A stretch of DNA of 64,000 bases from Puccinia triticina (GCF_026914185.1 NC_070559.1:8663501-8727500), one strand, 5' to 3'. Numbered from the stretch's first letter, positions 22,672 to 35,763 are shown. The notes: a model not told the origin generated them from the sequence alone. Numbers and translations: made by a program.

Positions 22672-25369
22672 GCCTCTCAAATGGAGGGTCCAGGGGAGCC
22701 TGCACAGATGGGCCTCTGTAAGAGAGGCTTATGAATAATGTTTGCAGGCTTGCAGACAAAGGAAGAATTTTCTTTCAGGCTTGGTGATGCCAAGACACGA
22801 AGTCCTCTAGCTACACAAGTGACTGCGGCAAGTGAGCGCGTCTGTAGACGCGGTAAGATGATGGTGTTAAAGATTTATGTCCCTAATGGGATGTAACGGA
22901 GGGGTTGCAAGAGCAGCGGAATGGTTATGGTGCGCTCCGGGGCGGTTCTTACAGGGCCTGACAAGCAGGGGTAGTGTATCCTGTGTGTCTGTGGTCCAAC
23001 AAGCGGGGGTTGTTCAACAGGTTCCCAAGTATACAGTTGATGGGGATTACACCCAAGATGATAAAGAGAAATGAGCAGGAGTCCAGCGACGAGCAATGAA
23101 TCTAAAAACAATCTAAAACAGGCTAAGAGCGAACTAATCAAAGAATATGCTTGGCGAAGTAGTGCACTGCTGGGCGGTTAAAGTGGTTGACGATTCTGGG
23201 GAGCCAGAGTCCTCCCAACAACGGCTTTTATGCTGTTTCTGGGAGGCTCTTTGGCTCACTATTCTCCTGGCTGGCCTTCCAATACATATTATTGGAGGGC
23301 ACAGCCTCTTTACTGGTCTTGCTACTTGTAAGACCCATATCTCTTGGATACTGGTCACAAGGAAGATTCAGGGACCAATTATAAACAATTATTGAAATTT
23401 TATTGTAATATTTTTGAAACTCGTTTGAAACCAAAATCTGTTAAATTTATGTTGCCAATACAGGCCCAATTAAGTTTCAAAAAAGTCTGGATATGATTGT
23501 ACAATCATAAACCTGGAGCCCACACAGGCAGAAATCCAAATCCCAAGACAAGACCGCCTGTTGCAGTGTCATCCCCCCCCCCCCCCGCGCAACCAACAAA
23601 CCAGGTCCACCACCACAACCACACAGCTTCACACAACAGCGCAGATCCAAAATTGTGCTAGGAACCCCTCAAGGGTGAGGCCCCTTGTGGTTGGGACGCT
23701 CAGCTGTTGGCAAGGACCGTTCTCTTCTACTCTGATGCCGTTGACATAATACTCGGTGGGGTGTGCGCATCAAGCAGCAGCGCGGTTTGGGAAAGTTCTC
23801 AAAGCTTGAGGAAGGGCTGGAAGCCAAGGTGGGCCCGCTCCGTGGTGTCTTTGGGCTCAAGCCGCCAGCCAAGCGCTTGGAGGTTGGGGAGCTATTGCGG
23901 CCGCAGGGGCGCTGGGTGCCTCTCCCCCAGGGGCCAGAGCTGTCTTGGACATCTGCGACTTCTGCCGCGGGAAGGTGTCCATTAGGCTGGGGGCTGGACT
24001 GTCGCCGAAACATCTGCATGCGGCTGTGACGTGCTTATTGAAGTAAAAACTGAGTTGTACTGTTGGACTAGTGCATTACAGTGTCCAATACATGCACTGT
24101 ACACCTGTAATCTGTTTGGATAACCAATTTTTGAATGTTTTTGGTCCCAAATGACATCCTTGAGGTCATTTGGGCTATTTCTGAAAAAGTACATAAGAAA
24201 AAGTTAGATAGAAAAAGTTTTGAATGAATTTTGATTTTTTTTGAATAAAATTTCAATAAGTGTTTATAATTGGCACCTCATTCTTTCTAGAACTTATTTA
24301 ATGAGTTCTACTCAAACTGACACACTAGAGATCTTCTGCTCTTGAGTGGAGGATCACTAGGATTTGGTTCCTATGCGGAGCTCTTTGGCAATTTGTGTCC
24401 AAGTCTTTCCTCTACCGTTGTTGCGACGGTGCTCGGAAGAAGGTTGTTACCACGCGACCAGGCACTGTAGCTCTCTGAGTCGCGTGGCTTGGTTGTTTAG
24501 CCGCCTACCGGCGGCTGTTGTCTCCACGCAACCAGGTACTACAGTACTCTGTATCATGTGGCTGAGTGATTTAGCCGCTACCAAGCTGTAACAACTCCGT
24601 TTGATTTCTACTGACAAGTTACGGATAATTTAACTATTATTCATGAAATCTTTCTTTAGAACAATCGACGATTGGGAATTCCGGAGCTGTGTTGCTCTCC
24701 AAATTCGGTTTATGTAAATGGGATGACGTGTTTTCATTATGTGACGTCATCGGAGTTTTCCAATTTTGGTTATCTACTCTCCTTCCTTGTAGCTCTTTCC
24801 TTTCCTTTCCTTTCTTTTCTCATCGAGATATTATTTGTCATTATAGTTGTAACGTTACTTATCATTATCTATCCAAGTAATCGTAAATCTCGGAAAGCAT
24901 ACAAATCAAAAGCTTATAAATTACAAACATCGACTCAGAATCTTACCTATTACTTAAGCACACAGTGAACTATCCTCTTGGATAAGTTTCATAGCTACAT
25001 AGCGAACTAAGTAGTAGGGCGGACTTCACACAAGCCCATGTAGCTTTCATGTAACCAGTGGCTGTCTGCTGATTATTACGTGGGTCTTCTGAGGGTCTTT
25101 TTATATAGACTCCCTTGTTTTTGTTACATGTACCTAGTTGGAATCTATTCCTTTTGTTGTCTAGCTTCTCTAGGAAGCTATTTGCAATATTTAAAACAAT
25201 TAAAACTAATCTATTCTGCGCAGAGGTCGGCTCTGCACCCAGTTTACGGTGCTCTTGACTGCGCTACCGAAGCTGCAGGCAGGGCTCTATTCTAGAATGG
25301 TAGCCCGGCTGACATTTTCAATCCCAAAAACACAAAAACAAAATATTTCCTTTTGCAGAACTGTTGGAA
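22672..25369. other. Gene-poor interval, nothing recognised
   Basis: This stretch contains a C-run at 23574-23586 and a GC-rich block at 23690-24030 with short open frames on both strands but no domain I can recognise. A direct AACCAGG(C/T)ACTG-like pair lies at about 24455 and 24530. I found no splice-consistent gene. Confidence 0.4.
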
Positions 25370-25700
25370 TTTTTGCATTTTTTCTGGTTTTGTTATGCAC
25401 TAAAGCTAAAATTAAAATTCTCACCAAACTTTGGGCAAACATTAATGCATTCAAGGTTTTTTAAGCACATGCACACAAAAATCTACACCTAACTTTAAAA
25501 CAAAACTTCAGATTGAATCCCGCCTGGGATGTCTGTCTGTAATGAACCAGCACTTGGTGGGCCCCTCCCTGCCCTATCCTAGATTTGGCCTTGGGCATCA
25601 TCTGACATGATCTGTCAGGTGCACCAGAAAAACATGTAAAAAATATGTGATTGCCCCTGGTAAACAAAACCAGAAATTTTGGAAAATCATGCAACAATTC
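25370..25700. repeat. Dispersed repeat with TTTCTGGTTTTGTT ends (copy 2)
   Basis: This is a second, more diverged copy of the 2440-2860 repeat in the same orientation, with inverted ends TTTTTTCTGGTTTTGTT and AACAAAACCAGAAAT. It shares CACCTAACTTTAAAACAAA, GGGCCCCTCCCTGCCC and CATCTGACATGATCTGTCAG-type blocks. Confidence 0.55.
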
Positions 25701-26084
25701 TGCAAAACAAAATCTGTACAAAGCAATCTGAATATACAGTTTTCTTTGCAATACTAAATGGACAGCTCTCTTGGCAATACTGATGGGCACCCCACCTAAA
25801 TCTTTGAGGCAAAATCTCCAAAACTGATTGGAGGAATCTGTTTTAAAGGTGAAAGGAATCCTGAAGGATATTACATTTCTCTGAAGATCCATTTTTAGAT
25901 TTTCTGATGATTTGCAAGATTGAATATCCTATCTGCAAAAAAATGTAACAATTGAGTGGCCACAGGTTTAGGATCTGCAGATATCTGCAGGTTTGTGAAT
26001 CCAAGATCCACAAGGCATAATGGTTGTAGATCCTTGTTTACATTTCTTCATTCTGTTTTATTTTTAAAATATTGGTGCAGGGAG

Positions 26085-26456
26085 AATGGAGGACTTCCTG
26101 TCGATCTGGAAAGTCAGATCTGACCGGCCAGATTTCAGATTTTGCAGGGAAATCTAGGTCTCCAAAGATCCCCAAAGTGGTCGAGAGTTCCAGATTTCAG
26201 ATTTCCCTGCAAAATCTGAAATTCCAGATCTGTTCAAAAGTGGAGGACTTCCCGCCGATCTGGAAACCCAGATTTTCCCAGATTTCGCAGGGAAATCTAG
26301 GCAGATCTAGGATTTGGAAAGATCAAGCCCAGATTTCCCCGCAAAATCTGGAAAAATCTGGGTTCCCAGATTGACCGGAAGTCCTCCAATTCCCTGCAAA
26401 ATCTGAAATCTGGCCAGTCAGATCTGACTTTCCAGATCAACAGGAAGTCCTCCAAT
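26085..26456. mobile_element. GGAGGACTTCC-family MITE with a second copy nested inside
   Basis: The outer element 26088-26453 has inverted ends GGAGGACTTCCTGTCGATC and AAT duplicated at 26085-26087 and 26454-26456. An inner element with the same ends occupies 26242-26387 (GGAGGACTTCCCGCC ... GACCGGAAGTCCTCC). The outer arms still match each other through CCAGATTTCAGATTTTGC, so the inner copy entered the centre of an existing foldback. Confidence 0.85.
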
Positions 26457-27277
26457 GATTGAGATTGAGGAGACAAGACAAGACCAGCGCCAAATGAAAG
26501 CTGAGGTCCAGAAGCATTAATGGGCTCTGGGGCAGGACCACAGGAGCTGAGGGGGAGGCTGGCTGAGACTTAATATTTTCCGTTGCCATTTCTGTAACAG
26601 TCAATTTTTGACCTTGTGCACAAGTCCCTCCCTTTGGGAGGGGCGGCTTCGCCGCCGGCCACAGCAAGCCCCCACCAGGGACTTGTGTGAAGTTAGGATT
26701 AAGCCGAGCAATATGTAATACCCCGGCCCGGTCAAGCCAGACATGGACATGCGGTGAGGGTAACGAGAGGTCTGCTCAGATGTGATTTTCCGCATTGAGC
26801 TTGCGGCAGCCTGATCGGCCACGCAGAATAGGGGTGGGCATGTGAGGAAAATCCTGGCTTAGAAATTCAGTGAACCCTCTGGCCTCCTCTGGCATTACTT
26901 CGCAGTCCCCAGAAGCTCGTTGGGGCATCAAAGCATGCATTTATGTATTTATTAGAATATGTTTGTGTCTCTCCTGGGTGATTGGGCTTGAGCCTTGGGT
27001 GGGATCTGCAAACTCTGGGGCATTTCTTCGTTCTCCGCAGCCAAGCCATCTTGCCCCAGAGTTTTGTTGCCTGCCCGGGGCCCCGCTCGGCGCGGACCGA
27101 ACGTCTTGTACATACATAAATCACGCTTAGATCCTCGCTCTCGGTACATAACAGCTCCAAACCCTCTAAACCTGACATCCTTTTTCGAACCTTTGAGTCA
27201 TATTGCCTAGTAAGTACCAATTATCATTTTCTGTCACACTTTTGCCGGGCAAGTCTCTAATCCTTTGGTCCAGCAAC

Positions 27278-28088
27278 ATGTCTTCAACTGACCAGAAATT
27301 TGAAAAGGTGAGTGATCGATTGACCTTCAATTCCACACGAAAGTAAACTGGACGCAATCGAAGTTAAATACATTCCGATCATCAAGGTGGATTGACTTCA
27401 GAATGCGTTTATTATTTGTTTTTGTTTCTTTTGAATATTACTCCGTGATCCATTCAGGCTAGGGATATTGTCAATAGTCTCCCGAAGGATGGAAACGACA
27501 AACCGACTACAAATGAACAGCTTGAGTTCTACGGCTTGTATAAACAAGGTACGTCATTCCTATGAGGTGCGACGACGAAGATTATCATTATAATCGATCA
27601 CTTGTTTCTTGATGTCTAGCTATCGTAGGCGATGTGAACACCTCCAGACCGGGTATAATGAGCTTCGCCGAGAGACACAAATGGGTTGAGTCACTTGGTT
27701 TTACGTTTGATAAAACATATTTTATCTATCCATGTCACTGTCTTTGTGTTAATCTCCTCTCGTCGTGTTCCTATGTATAGGATGCCTGGAAAGCGAGAGA
27801 AGGCTTGAGCCAAGAAGATGCCAAAACCAAATATGTTGAGGTACGTGTATTCCATCTTCAGGTTTCTGAAGAGTTATTTATACAGAGCCCCTGGTTGAAT
27901 GTGCTCTTCTTATCCTCTCCCTTGATCGCTTCCGACAGTTATTGAAGTCCAAGCTAGAGAAAATTTCAGACCAGGAACTAGCCAAAAAGTTTTTGGAGCA
28001 AGTTGAGTGCTATGATTCCAATCTCTTCTGTTTTGATTATCTCTTGGAATGGATCAATCAATCCATGTGTTTGAGGAATATTATCTGA
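27278..28088 (+). CDS. ACB1: Acyl-CoA-binding protein
   Basis: Exons 27278-27307, 27458-27548, 27620-27684, 27781-27840 and 27939-28088 join in frame to about 131 codons. The product binds medium- and long-chain acyl-CoA esters in the cytosol and supplies them to lipid synthesis and transport. Hallmarks are FYGLYKQAIVGDVNTSRPG (about residues 34-52) and the family signature KWDAWK (61-66), followed by EDAKTKYVE. The core is about 90 residues. The C-terminal tail after KFLEQ is longer than usual, so a further intron beginning GTTGAG near 28001 is possible. Donor GTTGAG at 27685 is non-consensus but required by the conserved KW|DAW junction. The gene is easy to miss because no exon exceeds 150 bp. 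Confidence 0.9.
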
Positions 28089-28200
28089 CTGGTGTTCTGG
28101 ATTTTATTCGTTTGTTTTTTCATCACTTTCTACAACTTATCCTTATTCCAACCGCTGTTCGGCTGTGCTATGGATCTTTTGGATTAGCTCGAAGCCCCAT

Positions 28201-28256
28201 GATATTGTTGATGATATTGTTGATGATATTGTTGATGATATTGTTGATGATATTGT
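28201..28256. repeat. 12-bp tandem repeat
   Basis: GATATTGTTGAT is repeated almost five times just downstream of the acyl-CoA-binding gene, possibly in its 3' untranslated region. The following 28257-29269 contains one 90-codon open frame (from ATG 28807, basic, SPGGKTKVIVIRKTF) that I cannot connect to any family. Confidence 0.7.
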
Positions 28257-29269
28257 AGAACGAAAGCAGATATTCTATACATATCCCGATCTTTGTCTTA
28301 TCATTTGTACACCAAACAACAAATAAAACATGACATAACTGTTTCAACCCGCCATACGTATATATTCCTTGTGCGGCTTGCATTCTCCGGGCAATGTCCA
28401 AGCACACCATGTGAATGAATGCAATACATGATCAGTATGTGACTAAGAGGCATCAGCGTATGAGCCGCTAACTGAACAAAATCCCACCCTCCAACTAGTA
28501 CCCCTGAAGTGGCAAAACACCTTTTGCATTGCGCCAACCGTTCCCTGCGCGACAGTGTCCCCCCTCTAAAAACATAGGGACTTTGGCCGTTTAGCTGGAG
28601 AATATTTCAGTGGGACAGACATTTTCTTCGAAGTCTTTGTATCGACTGCATGCTCTTTTGGTGAGAGTTTTGCTTGTGGCATGCTTCTCTGCTAGATCAA
28701 TTGATGTGATTGTGGCTATGTATCATAGAAATTTCTTCATCCTTTTTTACCCAAAAGTCAGTTAAATTCCAGCTTTTGAGCTCAGCACAGTGGTGCCTGG
28801 ACCAAATGTCTCGCAAACTGCCATATATGATTCAGTACTCCAGACTAACAACAAGACGCTCTGTTGCACATCAAATCACACGCAGGCGCAGGCAGAATCA
28901 CAGCCCGGAATCAATATCACCTGGCGGCAAGACAAAAGTCATCGTAATAAGAAAAACATTTAGACTAAGATGGAGAGGAATTGATGAAGCGTACATGTAT
29001 GATGCAGATGGCCAGAAGTTAGATAATATGAAGTTGGGAGATGTAAGAAGTGATAATAAATATTTTTTTCGAGAGAGATAGTGTCCTTTTCAACTAAGAT
29101 GAGATATAAAAGAGAGAAGACAAAACAATAACAAAACGGGCTCGAATATCAAGTATCAATCAGAAGAAGGCAGAAATGGGGGATTGAATAAGTAATAGGA
29201 TGATCAGAAAGGTAACGGTTTCATCAAGAAACTTGAAATTTAAATAAAACAGAGGGATAAGAAGAGGAA

Positions 29270-30649
29270 TCATTTGAGTTTGGAAGAGAGCAAGTTAAGA
29301 AAGGAGCGAGAAGACCTGATATAAGGAGATTTTCCATTGGGAGACGGCTGATGCTTAGCAGGGGATTTAGAGCTTGTTGTTGGGGAAGCAACGTAAGGGC
29401 AAGGATCGGTATTAGAAGAGTTGATTGTACGGAAGGAGGTATTCGAGAAGGATAGGGTGGCTCTGTCAAGAAGGTTGAAGGAAGGACGTCGGTTGGAGGG
29501 GTCTTTTGAGGGTTTTGAATCTGACTGGTTGGTGATGCGTTGATCGTCGGTCGAGGCGGAAGGGCCGAGGGGCTGCTGGTCGGTGGGGAGGAAGGAAAGG
29601 AAGGCGCTGAACCGGTTCTTAGTTTTTTGGTAATGGCCGCTAGCCGGATCTCGGGCAGGCGGCTCGGACTGGGGCAGCCTGTAGACAGTGGTAGGCCCGC
29701 CATGATGTTGTGGGTCGGCAAGCGCCGGGCTGGACTGTTGGCTGAGCACGTCCTCGAGCTGGCTCTCCAGACAGGTCGAGCTTCGGATGCGACCGCTGCC
29801 GCCGAGGATGAAGCCCAGCGACTTCTTCGGCTTCACCTTCTCGCTCGCCGCCGCCATCACCATCCCTGAACCCGGCGAGCTGAAGCCCATGTGAGAGACC
29901 GGACGTGAATTGCTCTTAGTGGCGCGTTGGTCCATCTTGACGGTTTGCGCTCGCGCCTTGAGTGGACTCGAGATGGGTGTCGGAGACGAGAAACATCCAT
30001 GTGCCTCCTTGCCATGATCGTCCTCCTCTTCATCATCATCTTCCTCCTCTTGCCTATTGAATGAGCCGGGCAATTTGTGTTTGAAATCTTTGGTTGGTGT
30101 GCTCTCGAGGGCGAGGCCTGATGGACTCTTTGATTGTACATTGTTGTTGCTCTTGGGGACTGGAGTGGCTGGTCGCCAATTTGTTGATTGAACAAATGAA
30201 AATGTCAGGTCGGGTGCGGTCGGAGCAAGAACGTCAGGGTCGGATAGACTATTGGAGATCCAGTTGAAGGACGAGACTGACTCCAACGAGGGGGTATAGG
30301 ACGATGGAGTAGAGTAGGAGATGGATGAGGAGGATTCTGGGGGGTTGAAGACTATGGGTTGTTGATTATCGAACTGGATGGTGGAGGGGAATATTTTGAT
30401 CATTGCTGGATTGGTGTTGGACCTTTCCATATTGTTGTCGTTGGTGGATGCGGTGTTGGTAGGAAGTCCAAGAAGATCTATTGGCGTATCCTTGGGGCGA
30501 AGGTGGAGGTCACCTTGGGAGGTGTTGCTAGAGTCAAGAGGGCGTGCTAACAATAGATTGTCGAAATCCAGCTGGAAGGATGAGAGTGAGGTTGAGCCTG
30601 AGCAGGAGTCTTCTTGCGAAGAAGGTTGTTGCACGGCTAGAGACTGCAT
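29270..30649 (-). CDS. Low-complexity Ser/Pro-rich protein, function unknown
   Basis: A single uninterrupted frame of 459 codons runs from ATG 30649 to TGA 29270-29272. Composition is Ser, Pro, Asn and Thr rich. There is an acidic run (EEEDDDEEEDDHGKEAHG) near residue 200, a short basic conserved-looking patch KKSLGFILGGSGRIRSS (about 275-292), an aromatic patch KNRFSAFLSFLPTD and a terminal patch RSSRSFLNLLSSKLK. These short motifs in disordered sequence suggest a regulatory or scaffold protein, perhaps nuclear, but no domain is recognisable. The long intact frame with biased third positions and a TATA box upstream supports it being real. Confidence 0.7.
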   Translation of the reverse strand: MQSLAVQQPSSQEDSCSGSTSLSSFQLDFDNLLLARPLDSSNTSQGDLHLRPKDTPIDLLGLPTNTASTNDNNMERSNTNPAMIKIFPSTIQFDNQQPIVFNPPESSSSISYSTPSSYTPSLESVSSFNWISNSLSDPDVLAPTAPDLTFSFVQSTNWRPATPVPKSNNNVQSKSPSGLALESTPTKDFKHKLPGSFNRQEEEDDDEEEDDHGKEAHGCFSSPTPISSPLKARAQTVKMDQRATKSNSRPVSHMGFSSPGSGMVMAAASEKVKPKKSLGFILGGSGRIRSSTCLESQLEDVLSQQSSPALADPQHHGGPTTVYRLPQSEPPARDPASGHYQKTKNRFSAFLSFLPTDQQPLGPSASTDDQRITNQSDSKPSKDPSNRRPSFNLLDRATLSFSNTSFRTINSSNTDPCPYVASPTTSSKSPAKHQPSPNGKSPYIRSSRSFLNLLSSKLK

Positions 30650-31008
30650 CTTGAAATATATCTTCTCCTGCCGCCCAAAAAGATGTCCTGGCTCGAAGAA
30701 TAAATTTGTATTAGGATAGCGTTTTGAACTGAATCCAAGATGGCAAGCGAGAGACAGTGAAAAGAGAGCCGAATCAAGTCAGTCAAAATGTGAATTGAAT
30801 GAAGCGTCAAAGGGCGATCAAGGGTTACTTAGACTGACTTGGTTGCTGATGTTAACCAGGGGAGGCTGCTTATAAGGCAGGATGGAAGCAGTATCGAAGA
30901 AAAAGTTTGTAGTCCAAAAAAAATATAGAAGTCGACTGCAGTACAATGCAGATGGCGAGCGCAAGAGGTAGAACCAGCTAGATGAACTCTATGTGTCGGG
31001 ATCTGATG

Positions 31009-31016
31009 TATTTATA
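31009..31016 (-). promoter_or_regulatory. TATA box candidate for the 29270-30649 gene
   Basis: TATAAATA on the minus strand lies 360 bp upstream of the ATG at 30649. A weaker TTATAAGC lies nearer, at about 30871. The remaining upstream region to 32400 holds no recognisable gene. Confidence 0.4.
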
Positions 31017-32404
31017 CGGCCACAAGAATGCCTTGAAGTCGAGATGGGTGTGCCTCCGGGCAAAAGAGCGGCGAGCTCACGCGTCACAGTCGGTGGATGG
31101 ATGATGTGATCAAGATACAAATGTATAGATCAGAAGTCGCGGTCCTACGTGGGCAGGCTGCAGGGTATGATAATGATAATAATAGTAATAATCAAGTGGA
31201 GGATGAGAGAAAGTTATGGAAATCTGTCAAAGATATAGTCAAAAAGAGAGGGGAGGAACGAAATGCCTGCTAGATGACAGCACACACAACGAGGGAAAGG
31301 TGAGAAAAGTTGTTTGAGGAAACCGCGAAAGCCAAACAGGTTTTAATTAATTGATAACCAATCAATCAACATAAGAAAGGGTAGACTCGGTTTGGCTGAC
31401 TGCTCGCAGTAGCTTGTTAGTGCTGAGAAGGAGAGGCAAGACAAAAGCAGAGGGAGCTAGCATCACCAGACGAGATGACGACTAGCTATAACATGGGCAA
31501 GCTTGGACGAGAGTAGTCTCAAGTCTGATTAAGCGCACACTAGTAGCTTGCAAACGTCTCATGGTGAGCAAAGAAACGGAAGACAGGGGGCACGAATTGG
31601 CCAAAAAAACAAACAAACGGAAAAGGTTGAACTCCCAATCGGATTAATCAGACTCGGGTGATGGGTGGGAAGCCAGGGCTGCTGATGGCCGTGGAGCTCC
31701 GCAAATCTCTCCGGAGGTTACATACATATTTCAATCCATAGCAAAAAGCAATCAGGGGCCGTCGAGACGACTCCTTGCCTGGCGGCAAGGTCTCCAACAC
31801 AACTCCAACCTCAATGCAAAAGATACCCAATGCCGGCCAGGCTGCCAGCGGCCAATCCAAACTTGGCTGGGTTGAGCCATCACGGCCCAACTAACAGGAT
31901 TAGAGGAGATGAGCTCCAAAGACCTTCAACGGCATACCCCGCGAGAAAGTTTGACTAGCTTATTTGCGCCAAAGGCTCCTTCGGGGGAATGTCCACTTTA
32001 CTCAATTCAGGGGCATTTGAGAGCAAAAGGGATCTACCGTTTGGAACAAATTCAAGGTAGTTTTCCATTCCGGGTTGTTTTGACGTTAATCAGCATTGGA
32101 ATCATCGTGATGGTTATATGTGTCTGCCATGCATGATCGACAGAGGAGGTATGTTGTTACATGGTACAGCTAGATAAGCATTGGGCTGCCTACTATCGGA
32201 TGACCTTTCCAAGAATATTGTATCGTTTCTTGAAACTGGGCACGGAACAGACACGGGTCAGATTCGTTTTCATGAGATTAAAGGGACGTGATAAGCCCAG
32301 ACAAGGGTTTGCTGGTGATGTTGAGCGAATCACGCATTGGATGCACTTCTATTTTCTAGAGAAAGGACGGCAGAAAAAGTGAATGATCAGGAGCAATAGG
32401 CGGC

Positions 32405-32849
32405 TTACAAGGCAACCCAATCGTCCAATACTTTCAGCTCTGCTTCACTCAGGGAAGAGTAATCCGCAATCGCATCTTCGACTTTCAGGCTGCTCTGCCC
32501 CAACCCTTTACTTCCATCCTTTCCCGCGAATACATGGTAGCTACCTCCAGGTCCGTATACATCTCGCTTGTTGGACACATCAAATACGATGCCTGATCAC
32601 CAAGTTGCATGCGAAAGAAAGGAAAGAAATCGTCAATTTGTGGAATTTAGCCGTTGCTTGATAAGATAAAATGGTTGTTCACCTTTGATAGCCACATAGA
32701 TCGGTTTCGAAGTATCTGAGCCATCAAATCCAGATAATTCTTGCGGCGTGAAGGTGTTATCTTGAGGAGGGTCAAGCTTGAGTGCTGGATCCGGTGTCAT
32801 CTTGCTCGTTGGCTTCCGAGATGGTCGCGGCGTTGGATCCACTTCAACC
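32405..32849 (-). CDS. DAP1: Dap1/MAPR-family heme-binding cytochrome b5-like protein
   Basis: Exon 32592-32405 and exon 32683 upstream to at least 32800 join in frame across an intron with GTGAAC and ATCAG ends. The product is a membrane-associated progesterone-receptor-type heme protein, which in fungi binds Erg11/Cyp51 and supports sterol synthesis at the ER. Visible hallmarks are TFTPQELSGFDGSD, PIYVAIKGIVFDVS, and RDMYGPGGSYHVFAGKDGS, whose first Tyr is the heme ligand in this family. The end is LDDWVAL and stop. The frame is open upstream to a possible acceptor at 32849, and an N-terminal membrane exon is expected but was not found; with the ATG at 32800 the protein would be only 101 residues. 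The gene may be 5'-incomplete or have a distant first exon. Confidence 0.85.
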
Positions 32850-32859
32850 CTGCCATATA

Positions 32860-33000
32860 TTGCGTGCAGGATATCCGGTAGACAATCCGAAATATCTGGT
32901 AGAGGACAGCGGATCACGCCAGATATCTGAGATCCGGGGTTCCCCAACCTGCTGATGTGGACGGATATCCGATGGCGGAGGATGTTTCTGGCCTCCACAA
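32860..33000. repeat. Repeat shared with 57640-57800
   Basis: GGATATCCG, GATATCTGG, GCGGATCAC(G/A)CCAGATATC and GATCCGGG blocks occur in the same order as at 57640-57800, upstream of the syntaxin gene. Both copies lie just 5' of a gene start. No inverted termini or target duplication can be read with confidence. Confidence 0.5.
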
Positions 33001-33613
33001 TCTTGGCACACTCACCAATCCCGAACTATCCGTCCCTTCAGTCCGGACAGAAAAATCCCACGGGCGCCCACTGGACAGCCCGCGCCCCTCCACGCCGTTT
33101 AGCAGCTGTGACGGGTCGGGCACAAGTTTGGAAATTTCAGGAAAGTGGTGTCTGTGCCCGGCCCAAACCCGGGCGGCCTCGGGCGCGCTGATGGACACCC
33201 GGCCCAATTATCATCCAGCTTATGTAGCAGGGACCTTCCGAAAGGGACCTGTCACTTGAAGCAGGGACCCTCCGAAAGGGACTTGATAGTTATGTAAGGC
33301 TGTGACGATGTCAGATTGCTGGCAAACTGGCACCTGACTGAGCGTGTACAGCCTCTCCGTCAGAAGTGTAACTAAGACATGGACTAATGCAGCCGCTAGC
33401 TGTCCATGTCTGGCAAATCTACCGAGAGGGTGCTGTTTCTGCGCTTTGTTGCGGAATTATACATGGAGTGTCAAATGCCGGGGATCTAATGGTCGAGTTA
33501 CCGGGGACACCTTTGATAATAACGGTACATTATTAGAAACACGCGGACGAGCAAGTCTAGTTGACTTGAGAGAAAGCACACCTTTGATAATAATGGTACG
33601 TTATTAGAAACAC

Positions 33614-35732
33614 GCGGTGTGGTACGCAAAAATGTGAAAAATCAAAAGTTTTTCTTGTGTACATACAGAATTCAATGCCATAAATGGACTCCACGGCTAA
33701 ATTAACCCCTATTCCCCACTGGAAGCATCACTGGAGCCCCACTACACTGGAAGTTAGACCCTCTGGACAACCTGTAGCACCCAGTCAACCATCTGTCAGG
33801 CGCCTCAAGTCACATTCCCCGCACCATTCTATCCCCACTACATATATTGGTTTGGGTTTGTTTGTTATGTACATGACATCATGCAGCACTGCCCCTGCAG
33901 GCTGTGCCCCTTCAACTGAATGGTTCCCCGCTGTGAGAACTCCTTTGGGACGGATGGCAGTTCTGCGAGGGGGAAATACCAGTTATAATATTTCAAAGAT
34001 GTAAGAAGCTATTACAACTGTTACGGGTGGTTTGAAAGACCTGCCCCTCTATGATACTACACAAGGATTCTGACAACAAAATTATTTATTGTTGTGGCAA
34101 AATAATGATAGAGAAAACTATGTGCAGCAGTCTCTTATCAGACCTAGATCAAACTTGAATTCAGTGGAAAGTGGATTTTGTGTGGGAAATGGAGTTAGAG
34201 CAGTTTACAGCAGCCTTAAGTCAGATAATGGAAATGAGCCTAAACGTAAGATATGTTTTATATGGTTTGACATGTTTGTGATATGAAAGTGGAGATAAAC
34301 TGATACAAGACTTCTGAGAGAACTGATGTTATATGTGAACTATTCAAAGTGTCTTTGCCCTCTTCCTTAACCTTCAGTTAAGAGCACAATGGGTTAAGAT
34401 CACTTTGACTTGTTAGGGGCACAAGTGGGTGATACTTTCTACTTGACTACTTAGAACTACTCTGAGGCATGAAAGATGTTAATGGGCAACTTGATTGAGA
34501 TCACACTACTGGATTTTTTGTGGATGTGACTTGTAACTCTGAGTGAGATGTGTGTTCTGGTTAGGATTGCCTGAGTGGCATGCTCAAAACTGAGGAGGGA
34601 AAATCTCCTCCTTTTATAGTAAAATGTGAGGGATTTTTGCTGGTGGGGATCCTTGTGAGGGATTTTTGCTGGTGGGGATCCTTGTGAGGGATTTTTGCTG
34701 GTGTGACCACCACACAGGTGTCCATGTGGTGATGGTATCCACGTGGTTGTGGTGGTGGTGTCCATATGGTATCCACGTGGTTGTGGTGGTGGTGTCCATG
34801 TGGTGTCCACGTGGTGGTGTCCATGGCGCCTACACAATTATGGAGGTGTCCACAGGTGGAGCCATGCTGTGGTACGTGGGTGGAGCCAAACAACAACCCT
34901 GGAGGTGTCCACAGGTGGAACCATGCCGTGGTGCGTGGGTGGAGCCAAACAACAATCATGGAGTTGTCCACAGGTGGAACCATGCCATGGGCAGAGCCAA
35001 ACCACGCCACTACATACACTATGAATTTGTCCTTGAGTCTAATTCTATGCTATGTACTATCAAAATATCTCTACAGTATGTAATTATGCTTATGAACACA
35101 GTATAATACTCGTAACGTTTGCCTGAGTGCAGCTAGCCTAGTGGTTCCAGTGAGTGACTAGGGGTTAAATGACCTGTAGAATCCTATTATGCAATAATAC
35201 ATCTAGAAATATGTCTCCTTCTCAATAGTAAACTGTGACTTTATGTGATTTGATACTTGAAACACTTTTGGCACACCACACCACATTCTAGTTCCTTCTA
35301 ACTCCACTTTGTTTGGTCTTATTACATCACATGATCATTCCCTGCACAGCTGATGCGCCCCTTGCATAAATTATGACATCATCTGGCACAGCCCCTCCTC
35401 ATGTATGCACCCCTTGCATAAATTGTACACAGCCACTCCCTCTTAACTCCCTCATGTTGTACAGTCCAGGCCAGCTAAAATACCTCACTCAGGGGCTGCC
35501 CTGGAGCCAAAATCCCTCACATTTGTCTATATAAGGAGCTCTCTTCCCCCCCATTTGGAGTTCCTCAGTTTATTACTCATCAAGTTATATACTCACCCAT
35601 CAACCAAAACACTTACGTACCCACTCAACCCTCTTACTTACATATAACAACTTTTACATACTGAATAACAACCTTTTTTATACTGTGTCACAAGAAACTT
35701 ATCTTGGGCTAACCACTCCTATCACTTATTAA

Positions 35733-35763
<31 letters not shown>

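Noticed and set aside
23690..24030. GC-rich overlapping ORFs
   Set aside because: Open on both strands because of composition. No domain, and no consistent intron-exon structure was found.
28807..29081. 90-codon basic ORF downstream of ACB1
   Set aside because: No recognisable motif, no splice partners and no upstream promoter signal; left unannotated as a gene.
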